DNA from: Mollicutes bacterium Phil14
Lineage (GTDB): Bacteria; Bacillota_I; Bacilli_A; ML615J-28; CAG-698
DNA length: 64,000 nucleotides
Direction: 5' to 3'
Assembly: GCA_001940985.1 (NCBI GenBank)
Contig: MSHB01000017.1
Location: forward strand, 57,410-121,409
Below the pieces are notes generated by a model. The model made no database searches, was not told where the DNA came from, and saw only the letters and a list, made by a program, of their open reading frames with translations. A program made the translations under genes and the position numbers. This document shows, one piece after another, positions 19,703 to 28,771 of this stretch (its first letter is position 1; each line of letters starts with the position of its first letter).

Positions 19703-21317
19703 ATTGATAATATTACTTAAAAATAATTTTATTAATTCGTTTGGTATTAATAAATTATTTAAAGATAAAAAAGGGCATAATTTACCATTATTACTTACAA
19801 TTCTAGTGATGATTGCAGGTATAATAATATTTTTCCTTTTTGGATTATATATGTACTTCTATGGTGGAATGTTTGTTAAAGCTGGTAAAAGTGATGGAGT
19901 GTTATTATTAGGAATAACTTTTGGTTGTTTAATAATTGCGATTAGTTCTATTTCAAAAACAAATTCATATTTGTTTGCATCCAAAGACTTCGATATGTTG
20001 ATGGCACTTCCTATTAAAACAAAGATAATCTTTTTGAGTAAAGTTATTAATCTGTTGGCCGTTAATTATGTTATGTTTATGTACTTTTATATTCCTTCAG
20101 TTATAGCTTATGCAATATTTAATACTACTAATTTTTTGTTTTGGTTATTTGCCATCATAGGTTTCTTTATTATACCATTACCAATTATTTCAGTTTTTGG
20201 TTTTATTTCTTGTCAAATAGGTAAAATAAAAATAAGCCAAAATGCCAAAAAAGTTTTGTCTATTATTTTATATTTATGTTTAACGATTGCTATTGTCTTT
20301 TTAGCAATGCAAACTACAAATGGTACAGATGATGAAAAAGTCTTTTTTGAAAACATGTATAATTCATTGAAAAACGGCAATTATTTAGGTTATTTATTGG
20401 CTTTAGGAATTAGAGGTGAAACTACTAATTTTGTTGCTATTTGTAGTGGGAGCCTAATAATATTCTTATTGTTCTTTTATTATACAAGTAAAAATTATTT
20501 ATTTGTTAATAGTAATCAAAAAAGCAATTTAAATAAACAAAAGAAATATGAATATAAGGATTCTATTTCTCGTGGCAAAAGTTCAGTTAAATTAGCTCTA
20601 TTACGAAAAGAGATATACGGTTATTTTAGTGTCCCAATATATGTAGTAAATACAATAATTGGACCGATATTATCTTTAGTATTTACTTATTTTTTGATTT
20701 CTCAAAGCAAAGCAGAATATTTGAAAATTGGTGAAAAGTATATTGAAATGCAAATGATCTTGCCACCATTAGTTATTTTATTAATGGTATTTTCCATTTC
20801 TCTTTCTTCAACTACTTCATCTTCAATTTCTTTGGAAGGAAAAAGATTATGGATTTTAAAAACTCTTCCAGTTAAAGAAAAGGATGTTTTTAATGCTAAA
20901 GTTTTAGTTAATTTATTGATTACTATTCCTTTTATTATAATTAATAATATTATATTTTTATTAATGAAGGATTTTTACTTAAATGTTTTTCAAGTTGTAT
21001 CTTCATTTATATTACCAATTTTGATAGTGTTAATTATTAGTAAAGTTGGTTTATATATAAATATTTTATTACCTAAATTAGAATATGAACAACCAGCACA
21101 AGTTGTAAAGCAAAGTTTAAGTGTTCTTGTTACTATGCTAGTTGCTACTTTATTAGTTTTAATAATATTGGGTAGTGCATTGATTACATATGCATTAACC
21201 AAAAATATGACTACAACATATATAGCAACTTATGTTGTTTGTTTATTAATGTATATAATAATAAGTTTAATTCTTCAAACTAGTGGGAAGAAGAACTATA
21301 ACAAAATAATATGTTAA
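19695..21317 (+). CDS. ABC transporter permease (exporter)
   Basis: Multi-TM protein overlapping the ATPase gene. Confidence 0.8.
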   Translation: MNKLIILLKNNFINSFGINKLFKDKKGHNLPLLLTILVMIAGIIIFFLFGLYMYFYGGMFVKAGKSDGVLLLGITFGCLIIAISSISKTNSYLFASKDFDMLMALPIKTKIIFLSKVINLLAVNYVMFMYFYIPSVIAYAIFNTTNFLFWLFAIIGFFIIPLPIISVFGFISCQIGKIKISQNAKKVLSIILYLCLTIAIVFLAMQTTNGTDDEKVFFENMYNSLKNGNYLGYLLALGIRGETTNFVAICSGSLIIFLLFFYYTSKNYLFVNSNQKSNLNKQKKYEYKDSISRGKSSVKLALLRKEIYGYFSVPIYVVNTIIGPILSLVFTYFLISQSKAEYLKIGEKYIEMQMILPPLVILLMVFSISLSSTTSSSISLEGKRLWILKTLPVKEKDVFNAKVLVNLLITIPFIIINNIIFLLMKDFYLNVFQVVSSFILPILIVLIISKVGLYINILLPKLEYEQPAQVVKQSLSVLVTMLVATLLVLIILGSALITYALTKNMTTTYIATYVVCLLMYIIISLILQTSGKKNYNKIIC

Positions 21318-21341
21318 CAAGTATCAATATTCTAAAAACTA

Positions 21342-21426
21342 TTGACATTAGTAATAAGATAATATATACTATTGGTAGTGGTCTTTACCACCTTGGAGGT
21401 CGCCAACAAGCACCTCCGCTTTTTTA
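21342..21426 (+). ncRNA. Candidate short stand-alone RNA (promoter, two hairpins, terminator)
   Basis: TTGACA 21342, 17-bp spacer, TATACT 21365; hairpin GTGGT-CTTT-ACCAC; GGAGGT(N11)ACCTCC then T run. Confidence 0.5.
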
Positions 21427-21536
21427 TAGAATTATAACTATTATGCATTTAGACGTAAAATGCTATAGATAAAAAATAAAAAAGATGTTGCTTTTTTAAT
21501 ATTTTTTTGGTATAATATACAAGCAGTGAAATATAT

Positions 21537-21610
21537 AGGGGTATAGTTCAATGGTAGAGCAGCGGTCTCCAAAACCGTAGATGAGGGTTCGAATCCTTCT
21601 ACCCCTGCCA
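21537..21610 (+). tRNA. tRNA-Trp (CCA)
   Basis: AGGGGTA/TACCCCT stem, anticodon CCA, GCCA end. Confidence 0.95.
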
Positions 21611-21617
21611 GAATAAT

Positions 21618-21694
21618 GGCGAACTTGGCGAAGTGGTTAACGCTCCGGATTGTGGCTCCGGCATTCGTGGGTTCGATTCCCATAGTTCGCCCCA
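21618..21694 (+). tRNA. tRNA-His (GTG)
   Basis: Encoded extra 5' G opposite discriminator C; anticodon GTG; CCA end. Confidence 0.94.
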
Positions 21695-21701
21695 TTTTCT
21701 G

Positions 21702-21748
21702 AAATTGATTAGTCTTCTAATAAGAAGGCTAATTTTTAATTTGTTATA
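21702..21748 (+). repeat. 47-bp direct repeat, copy 1 (contains a terminator hairpin)
   Basis: aaattgattagtcttctaataagaaggctaatttttaatttgttata, identical at 22711..22757; TTAGTCTTC/GAAGGCTAA plus T run. Confidence 0.95.
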
Positions 21749-21853
21749 TAATCTTATGGAAAATACTAAATATCATATTAGTTATATTTTAATTAATACT
21801 TTTGAATATATTATAGATTATAGAAAATCTATAAAGGTTTCAAAAGAAATTTG

Positions 21854-21990
21854 TTTACATTTATGGTGATATTTGTTATAATACTTGTGTGGGGAAAAAC
21901 TCATACTCTAAGATAGTTTATAGTTTTATTAATTACCTTAAAGTATTTGTAAGAATTATTTAACTCTCTTAGAAAAAGGGAGTTTTTTAT
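21854..21990 (+). ncRNA. Candidate sRNA or attenuated leader upstream of 22095 gene
   Basis: TTTACA-17-TATAAT promoter; long imperfect hairpin; terminator AACTCTC...GGGAGTT plus T6. Confidence 0.5.
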
Positions 21991-22094
21991 TTATATACCA
22001 TAGAATAATATTAAAAATTATCATTAAATTGTTATATGTCAAGATGATTTGATGATAAAAATAGTTTTCAATTTTAGGAGGATGTAGTATAAAA

Positions 22095-22661
22095 GTGTTA
22101 ATAACTGTTTTAATATTCATATGTATTATTATATGTTTTTTTAAATTTAAAAATAAAGAAAAAAAGAGTTATATTATAATTCCATTATTATTCATTATTT
22201 TAATTATATATATAATATCAACTTTCGGTATCTCATTTGCTTCTAAAACAACATATAATTTGGCAAATCCATTTTCAAATTATGAATATAAAGAATGCTT
22301 TATGATTGATAAAAATCTTGTATTAGTTGTTTCAGAAAAGAAATCAGATGATGAAATAGATTATAGTTTGTCAATACAAAATAAATTTATGTGGTTATAC
22401 TTTGATAATGATAAAAAATATACCCAAGGAATAATGGTTACTGGTGATGATAAATTAGATGTTAATTATATACTATATAATAACAAATATTATTATTATT
22501 TTAATAATTACAAAGGAATCGAAAAAATTTGTATAGATAATGAATCATACGATATATCAGATCTAAAGACATATATTTATATTTCAGATAAGAAAATTAA
22601 AACTTTGGAAATTAATTTTCAAACTTATTTTCCATATTATGTAGAAGCAGAATTTAATTAA
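22095..22661 (+). CDS. Hypothetical membrane-anchored protein (GTG start)
   Basis: RBS AGGAGG ahead of GTG; two N-terminal hydrophobic segments. Confidence 0.55.
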   Translation: MLITVLIFICIIICFFKFKNKEKKSYIIIPLLFIILIIYIISTFGISFASKTTYNLANPFSNYEYKECFMIDKNLVLVVSEKKSDDEIDYSLSIQNKFMWLYFDNDKKYTQGIMVTGDDKLDVNYILYNNKYYYYFNNYKGIEKICIDNESYDISDLKTYIYISDKKIKTLEINFQTYFPYYVEAEFN

Positions 22662-22710
22662 AATACTTGCTAGATTAAAAACTGCATTTAGTAATGCGAT
22701 ACATTTCCTA

Positions 22711-22757
22711 AAATTGATTAGTCTTCTAATAAGAAGGCTAATTTTTAATTTGTTATA
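22711..22757 (+). repeat. 47-bp direct repeat, copy 2
   Basis: Identical to 21702..21748. Confidence 0.95.
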
Positions 22758-22890
22758 AGATTTATAAAAGATGACGTGACAAAAAAAGTTGTTTTAAATA
22801 TAATAAATAGTGTAAAAAAGCAAAAAAATTGACTTAAATGGCAATGTGTATTATAATTGTTTTATATAATATAATTGGAGGTGTAGTTAT

Positions 22891-23730
22891 ATGAAGCAAA
22901 TAAAAGATGAAGTTCTGACTGGCGAAAGAGCCGCGTATGCTTCAAAAGACACTGAGTTTATCAACTGTATATTTGAAGATGGAGAATCTCCAATAAAGGA
23001 AAGTACCAATATAAAAGTTATAAATTGTGATTTTAAATGGAAATATCCTTTATGGTATTGTAAAAATGTTGAAGTAATAGGATCCACTTGGCATCTTATG
23101 GGAAGGTCAGGAATATGGTATACTGATGGCATCACAATAAAAGATTCTTTAATTGATTCTCCTAAGCAATTTAGACGTAGCAAAAACATTGTTATAAAAG
23201 ATACAAAAATTCCAGAAGCTTTGGAAACCATGTGGAAGTGTGAAAATATTGAATTAGAAAATGTTTATATAAAAGGTGACTATTTTGGAATGAATAGTTC
23301 GGACATTAAACTTAACAATGTTGTTATTGATGGAAACTATTGCTTTGATGGTGCAAAGAATATTGTTGCTAACAATTGCATTTTTAATAGCAAAGATTCA
23401 TTTTGGAATTGTGAGAATGTTACTATTAATGATTCTAAAATAATAGGTGAGTATTTAAGCTGGAATAGTAAAAATATAACTTTTATTAATTGTGAACTTG
23501 AGTCTGAACAAGGATTGTGTTATATGGAAAATGTTAAACTAGTTAATTGTAAAGTTAACAATACTAATTTGGCTTTTGAATTCTGTAAAAATATTGCTGC
23601 TGATATAACTACTAAAATAGATAGCATTAAAAATCCTATAAGTGGTATTATTTGTTGTAAGGGATATGATGAATTAATTATGGATGAAAAATTTATTAAT
23701 CCAAATGATACAAAGATTGAGGTAAAATAA
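22891..23730 (+). CDS. DUF3737 family protein (right-handed beta-helix)
   Basis: Repeated N-C-x/F-I-N-C beta-helix rungs; SGIWYTDGITIKDSLIDSPKQFRRS; precedes PatB-like gene. Confidence 0.8.
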   Translation: MKQIKDEVLTGERAAYASKDTEFINCIFEDGESPIKESTNIKVINCDFKWKYPLWYCKNVEVIGSTWHLMGRSGIWYTDGITIKDSLIDSPKQFRRSKNIVIKDTKIPEALETMWKCENIELENVYIKGDYFGMNSSDIKLNNVVIDGNYCFDGAKNIVANNCIFNSKDSFWNCENVTINDSKIIGEYLSWNSKNITFINCELESEQGLCYMENVKLVNCKVNNTNLAFEFCKNIAADITTKIDSIKNPISGIICCKGYDELIMDEKFINPNDTKIEVK

Positions 23731-24897
23731 ATGTATAATTTTGATAGAATAATAAACAGAAGTGGAACTAATTCTTTGAAATGGGATATAAAAAAAGAAG
23801 AACTTCCAATGTGGGTCGCTGATATGGATTTTGAAGTGTCAGATGAAATTGTAAAAGCATTAGAAGAAAGAGTAAAAAATCATATATATGGTTACAATAT
23901 TGTTCCTGATGAATGGTATGAAAGTTATATCGCTTGGTGGAAAAACAGACATCAATATGAAATTAAAAAAGAATGGTTAATATTTTCTACTGGTGTAGTA
24001 CCTTCTATTTCTAGTGTAGTACGTAGAGTAACTTCTCCAGGAGAGAAAGTTTTAGTTCAAACACCAGTATATAATATTTTCTTTAATTCTATTTGTAATA
24101 ACGGAAGATATGTTTTAGAAAGTCAACTTGTATATAAAGATGGAAAATATAGTATTGATTTTTCTGATCTAGAAAAGAAACTTTCTGATCCACAAACAAC
24201 TTTAATGATTTTATGTAATCCACATAATCCTATAGGAAAAATTTGGGATAAGGATACTCTATCAAAGATTGGTGATCTATGTTATAAGCACAATGTGTTA
24301 GTGCTATCTGATGAAATACATTGTGATTTAACAAAACCAGGTTGTGATTATGTGCCTTTCCAAAGTGTTTCTGATGTTTGCAAGTATAATAGTATTGCTT
24401 GTTTAGCCCCAACAAAGACATTTAATATTGCTGGTCTACAAACATCAGCTGTGTGCATTCCTAATAAAAAAATCTATGATAAGGTTTATAGAGGAATTAA
24501 TAATGATGAAATAGCAGAACCAAACACTTTTGCCATTCAAGCAGCAATAGCAGCTTTTACAAAAGGTGGTATTTGGTTAGATGAGTTAAGAGAGTATATT
24601 GAAAAAAATAAATTGATTGTAAAAGAATATATCTCTCGTGAACTTCCAATGCTTCATTTGGTAGATAGCGATGCTACATATTTATTATGGATTGATTGTG
24701 GAAAGGTAACTAATAATTCAATCGAGTTAACTGATTTTATTCGCAAACAAACAGGATTGTTTTTGTCTAATGGTAGTCAATATGGTGATAGTGGTAAAAA
24801 ATTCATTAGAATGAATATTGCATGTCCAAAAGAAATACTTATTGATGGATTAAATAGGTTTAAACTTGGAATAACTTCATATGAAAAGAGAAGATAA
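23731..24897 (+). CDS. MalY/PatB-type PLP aminotransferase / C-S lyase
   Basis: MWVADMDFEV, LCNPHNPIGKIW, LSDEIHCDL, APTKTFNIAGLQ. Confidence 0.9.
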   Translation: MYNFDRIINRSGTNSLKWDIKKEELPMWVADMDFEVSDEIVKALEERVKNHIYGYNIVPDEWYESYIAWWKNRHQYEIKKEWLIFSTGVVPSISSVVRRVTSPGEKVLVQTPVYNIFFNSICNNGRYVLESQLVYKDGKYSIDFSDLEKKLSDPQTTLMILCNPHNPIGKIWDKDTLSKIGDLCYKHNVLVLSDEIHCDLTKPGCDYVPFQSVSDVCKYNSIACLAPTKTFNIAGLQTSAVCIPNKKIYDKVYRGINNDEIAEPNTFAIQAAIAAFTKGGIWLDELREYIEKNKLIVKEYISRELPMLHLVDSDATYLLWIDCGKVTNNSIELTDFIRKQTGLFLSNGSQYGDSGKKFIRMNIACPKEILIDGLNRFKLGITSYEKRR

Positions 24898-24920
24898 CTT
24901 GACTTTATAGTCAAGTTTTT
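24896..24920 (+). terminator. Rho-independent terminator
   Basis: AACTTGACT-TTAT-AGTCAAGTT plus T run. Confidence 0.85.
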
Positions 24921-24951
24921 TATTTTATTTTTAAAAAAATATTTTTTTATC

Positions 24952-25000
24952 TTGACATTATAAACAAAAAATAGTATTATTGTATTAGTCAAGTAATACA
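24952..25000 (+). promoter_or_regulatory. Promoter with operator-like IR for YtrA-type GntR regulator
   Basis: TTGACA 24952, 17-bp spacer, TATTAT 24975; IR TGTATTA-GTCAAG-TAATACA 24981..25000. Confidence 0.65.
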
Positions 25001-25011
25001 GTGAAAGGTAA

Positions 25012-25377
25012 ATGAATATGGAGTTTGTATTTGAAAATGATAGGCCTATATATATACAGATTGTAGAATATTTAAGAATTGAAATAATATCGGGAAGCTT
25101 TAAGATGGGAGAAAAAATTCCATCTGTACGTGATTTGTCAACAATAGTTAAAGTTAATCCAAACACAATGCAAAAAGCATTGTTAGAATTAGAAAGAGAA
25201 GGACTAATTTATACAGAAAGAACAAATGGAAAATTTGTGACAAATGATAAAAGTTTAATAGAGAAAGTAAAGGAAGAAATAATTAAAGAAAAATTAGATA
25301 CGTTTTTTAATGATATGAAAAAAATTGGTATTACTGATGAAGAAATTAAAAAATATCTTGAAAAGGAAAAGAGGTAA
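25012..25377 (+). CDS. GntR-family regulator (YtrA-like)
   Basis: IYIQIVEYLRIEIISGSFKMGEKIPSVRDLSTIVKVNPNTMQKALLELEREGLI. Confidence 0.92.
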   Translation: MNMEFVFENDRPIYIQIVEYLRIEIISGSFKMGEKIPSVRDLSTIVKVNPNTMQKALLELEREGLIYTERTNGKFVTNDKSLIEKVKEEIIKEKLDTFFNDMKKIGITDEEIKKYLEKEKR

Positions 25378-25382
25378 ACTGC

Positions 25383-26078
25383 ATGATGTTGTTAGAATGC
25401 AAAAATCTTTGTAAAGATTTTGATGGCAAGAAGGTTTTAAAGAATATTAATTTATCTATTGGCAGAGGAAAAATAGTAGGTATATTAGGTAAAAATGGAA
25501 TGGGAAAAACAACTTTAATCAAACTTATTAATGATTTACTTACTCCAACAAGCGGTGAAGTTTTGATTAATGGAAAGAAACCAGGTGTTGAAAGCAAAAA
25601 AGCAATTTCTTTTTTGCCTGAAAGAACATATTTGGATAAAGGTATGACAATTAATGAAGTGTTAAAGTTCTTTGTTGAATTTTATGATAACTTTAATTTA
25701 GAAAGAGCATATAAACTTTTAGAAGATTTGAGCTTGGATAAAGAACAAAAAATAATTAAAATGTCAAAAGGTATGCAAGAAAAATTGCAACTTGTTTTAG
25801 TTATGAGTAGAGATGCTGATTTATATATCCTTGATGAACCTTTAGGAGGAGTAGATCCAGCTACTAGAGATTATATATTAGATACAATTTTATCTAATTT
25901 TAGAGAAGGAGCTAGTATAATAATTACTACACATTTGATTGCTGATATTGAGAGAATACTAGATGAGGTTGTTTTTATAGATAAAGGAGAAATAGCGTTA
26001 GTTTCATCAGCTGATGAGTTAAGGGATAAAACTAAATTATCAATTGATGAAGAATTTAGGAGGTTATTCAAATGCTAA
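25383..26078 (+). CDS. ABC transporter ATP-binding protein
   Basis: GKNGMGKTTLIK, MSKGMQEKLQLVL, LDEPLGGVDP. Confidence 0.92.
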   Translation: MMLLECKNLCKDFDGKKVLKNINLSIGRGKIVGILGKNGMGKTTLIKLINDLLTPTSGEVLINGKKPGVESKKAISFLPERTYLDKGMTINEVLKFFVEFYDNFNLERAYKLLEDLSLDKEQKIIKMSKGMQEKLQLVLVMSRDADLYILDEPLGGVDPATRDYILDTILSNFREGASIIITTHLIADIERILDEVVFIDKGEIALVSSADELRDKTKLSIDEEFRRLFKC

Positions 26079-26824
26079 AGAAGTTATTAAAATATGATTT
26101 AAGATGGGTTGGAAAAATTATTATTGTTTTTTATTCATTGGGTTTAATATTCTCTTTGTTTGCACTTGCTTTTGCTAATATAAATGAATCGTTTTTCATT
26201 CAACTAATTAGTAAAATTTGTGCTGGAATAGCAATGAGTATGGTAATAAGTGCTTTGTTTAATTCGGTATTACGATCTTGGGTAAGATTTATACAAAATA
26301 TATATAAAGATGAATCTTATTTGACACATACATTGCCTGTTGAAAAAAACACAATCTTTTTATCAAAGTTTTTGTCAGCAATCATTACTTGCTTAGTTAG
26401 TTTGATTGTAATAGCAGTATGTGTACTTATTTCGTATTATTCAGTTGATATGGTAAACTTTTTCAAAATGGCTATAACTGAATATTATTCATTAATAATT
26501 ATAGCTTTATTAGAAATAATATTTATGATACAAGTTGGATATTTAGGAATAGTGTTTGGTTATAAACAAAATCAAAACAAATTATTGAAGTCAATTATTT
26601 CATCTTTCGTCATTTATATCGTTTTGAGTGGTTTGTCACTACTACTTGTATATATTTACAGTTTGATTTTTCATAGTGGAAATAATATCTTTAATCAAGC
26701 CAATATTTCTTTAGCCAATGCAAAAGATTATTTATATTTCGCATTAGGCGTATATGTTGTTTATAATGTTGGTTTGTATTTCGCTTGTATAAAATTGTTT
26801 AATACAGGCGTTGATGTGGACTAA
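26072..26824 (+). CDS. ABC transporter permease
   Basis: Six-TM-type protein overlapping the ATPase gene. Confidence 0.75.
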   Translation: MLKKLLKYDLRWVGKIIIVFYSLGLIFSLFALAFANINESFFIQLISKICAGIAMSMVISALFNSVLRSWVRFIQNIYKDESYLTHTLPVEKNTIFLSKFLSAIITCLVSLIVIAVCVLISYYSVDMVNFFKMAITEYYSLIIIALLEIIFMIQVGYLGIVFGYKQNQNKLLKSIISSFVIYIVLSGLSLLLVYIYSLIFHSGNNIFNQANISLANAKDYLYFALGVYVVYNVGLYFACIKLFNTGVDVD

Positions 26825-26919
26825 TAATATAAAAAAACATTTTTATTAGAGAAATTTAAATTGTAAAAAGAAAATATTTATCATATAATATTATCATAAA
26901 TAATATTAAGGAGTTTTTT

Positions 26920-27171
26920 ATGATAGATTTTAGATATGATACCCAATTATTAATTGAAGGGAAAAATTTGAGTGAAGATGATATAAATGATTATATCACA
27001 AAGAATTTTGAAGGAGATTGCCTTTTAGCAGTTGGAGATGATGAATTAATTAAAATTCATTATCATACAAATGAACCATGGAAAGTATTAGAATATTGCC
27101 GTACACTTGGTGAAATATATGATATCGTGATAGAAGATATGGATAGACAATCTAGAGGTTTAAAAGGGTAA
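26920..27171 (+). CDS. Stand-alone FakA/DAK-associated domain protein
   Basis: RYDTQLLIEGKNLSEDDINDYI...GDCLLAVGDDELIKIHYHTNEPWKVLEYCRTLGEIYDIVIEDM. Confidence 0.75.
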   Translation: MIDFRYDTQLLIEGKNLSEDDINDYITKNFEGDCLLAVGDDELIKIHYHTNEPWKVLEYCRTLGEIYDIVIEDMDRQSRGLKG

Positions 27172-27287
27172 AATAAAATACGAAAACTCAAAAAAACTGC
27201 CGTTTTCAAGTAAATAAATCGTTTACATTTTAAAATAATTGACTTTGGGCTTATATGAGTATATAATTTATGTAATATAAGTAAATG

Positions 27288-27524
27288 CGATGAGTGGAAA
27301 AGAGTAATATTATATTTATTTCAAGAGAGCTGTTAATTGGTGCAAAACAGTAATAGAATAATATGAAAATCATTCTGCTAGTAGTCTTCTGAAAGTTTGT
27401 TAAACGATTAAGATAGAACGGTTAGTATTCGTTAAAATACTGGTGATGTGATAGCATTATCAAAGAGTGGTACGATTAATATAACACTTTCGTCTTTTTG
27501 ATAGAGATGAAGGTGTTTTTTTAA
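27288..27524 (+). promoter_or_regulatory. T-box leader, probable Ile specifier (ATC)
   Basis: GCGATGAGTGG start, AGAGAG and GGTG stem I elements, GAAA-ATC-ATTC specifier region (27369..27371), AGAGTGGTAC T-box sequence, terminator AACACTTTCGTC...GATGAAGGTGTTTTTTT; upstream of liv genes. Confidence 0.8.
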
Positions 27525-27568
27525 TAACACAAATAGCATGACTTATAAAAAAAGATAGGAGAATGATT

Positions 27569-28708
27569 ATGAAAAAGTTTTTGAGTTTATTTATGCTTTT
27601 AGTATGTTTATGCTGTTTTTATGGTTGCAAAAATGAAAAAAATGATGATGAAATAGTGTTTGGTGTAGTAGGACCATTTACTGGATCACTATCAACTTAT
27701 GGTGATTCTGTTAGAAGAGGTGTCGAACTTGCTGTTAAAGATTTGAATGAAAACGGTGGTTTATTAGGAAAGAAGATACGATGCCTAATGGAAGATGATC
27801 AAGGTGATTCTGGACAAGTTTTATCAGCTTATAATAAATTGATTGATGATGTTGATTTTTTGTTTGGCGAAGTTACTAGTGGTAATAGTGAAATATTAGT
27901 TGCTCAAGCTAATAGTGATAAAGTACTTACTATTGCTCCATGTGCAACAGCAGATGGTATCACAAAAGGTAGAGAATATATATTTAGAACATGTTTTTTA
28001 GATAATTCTCAAGGTAAAGCAATGGCTGAATTTGCTAAAGATGGATTAAATATAAAGAAAGTTTCGATAGCTTATGATGAAGCAGATGATTACTCAAAAG
28101 GTGTTGCCAAAGCGTTTAAAGAAAGAGCAACTGAACTTGGTATAGAAGTTGATTTCTTTGATGGTGGCCTAAAAGCAAAGGATAACGATCAAAGAGCAAG
28201 TATAGTTCAAAAATTGGTTGATAAAAATAGTGATGCGATTTTCGCACCTATATATTATGAAGATGCTGCTGCTTTAGCAAAAGAGTTAAGATCAGCAGAA
28301 TATAAAAAGCCTTTATTAGGTGCAGATGGATATGATGGAATACTTAATCAATTAGAAGGCGCAGGAGATTTTACTCCAGCTAATAATGTATTCTTCTCAA
28401 ATCATTATTGTGCTACTGAAGATAATATAGTTGAATTTGCAAATAAATTCAATAAAGCTTATGGTTCAAATCCAACATCATTTGCTGCTTTAGCATATGA
28501 TTCAGTTATGCTTGTGGCCAAGGCAATTGAAAATGCTAACTCTATTGATACAGAAAAAGTGAAAGAAGCACTAGCCTCTATTAAATTTGATGGTGGTTTG
28601 ACTGGAGATATTTCCTTTGATAAAGAAGGAGACCCAATAAAAACTATTTGTATATGTGAATATGTAGATGGATCAATTAGATTAAAAACAAAGATTAAAC
28701 AAAAATAA
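27569..28708 (+). CDS. livK: Branched-chain amino acid ABC transporter substrate-binding lipoprotein
   Basis: Lipobox FYGC; GVVGPFTGSLSTYGDSVRRGVELAVKDLNENGG. Confidence 0.9.
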   Translation: MKKFLSLFMLLVCLCCFYGCKNEKNDDEIVFGVVGPFTGSLSTYGDSVRRGVELAVKDLNENGGLLGKKIRCLMEDDQGDSGQVLSAYNKLIDDVDFLFGEVTSGNSEILVAQANSDKVLTIAPCATADGITKGREYIFRTCFLDNSQGKAMAEFAKDGLNIKKVSIAYDEADDYSKGVAKAFKERATELGIEVDFFDGGLKAKDNDQRASIVQKLVDKNSDAIFAPIYYEDAAALAKELRSAEYKKPLLGADGYDGILNQLEGAGDFTPANNVFFSNHYCATEDNIVEFANKFNKAYGSNPTSFAALAYDSVMLVAKAIENANSIDTEKVKEALASIKFDGGLTGDISFDKEGDPIKTICICEYVDGSIRLKTKIKQK

Positions 28709-28771
28709 TTTAAATAATAGGAATCATGATGATTCCTATTTATATAATTAATTTAAAAGAGAGGATACAAT

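Noticed and set aside
21441-21695. 84-aa minus-strand ORF MGRTMGIEPTNAGATIRS...GVEGFEPSSTVLETAALPLNYTP
   Set aside because: Antisense of tRNA-Trp and tRNA-His; the GIEPT/FEPSS strings are the classic spurious translation of T-arm and anticodon regions
21633-21869. 78-aa plus-strand ORF starting in tRNA-His
   Set aside because: Begins within the tRNA and runs through the terminator repeat; no RBS
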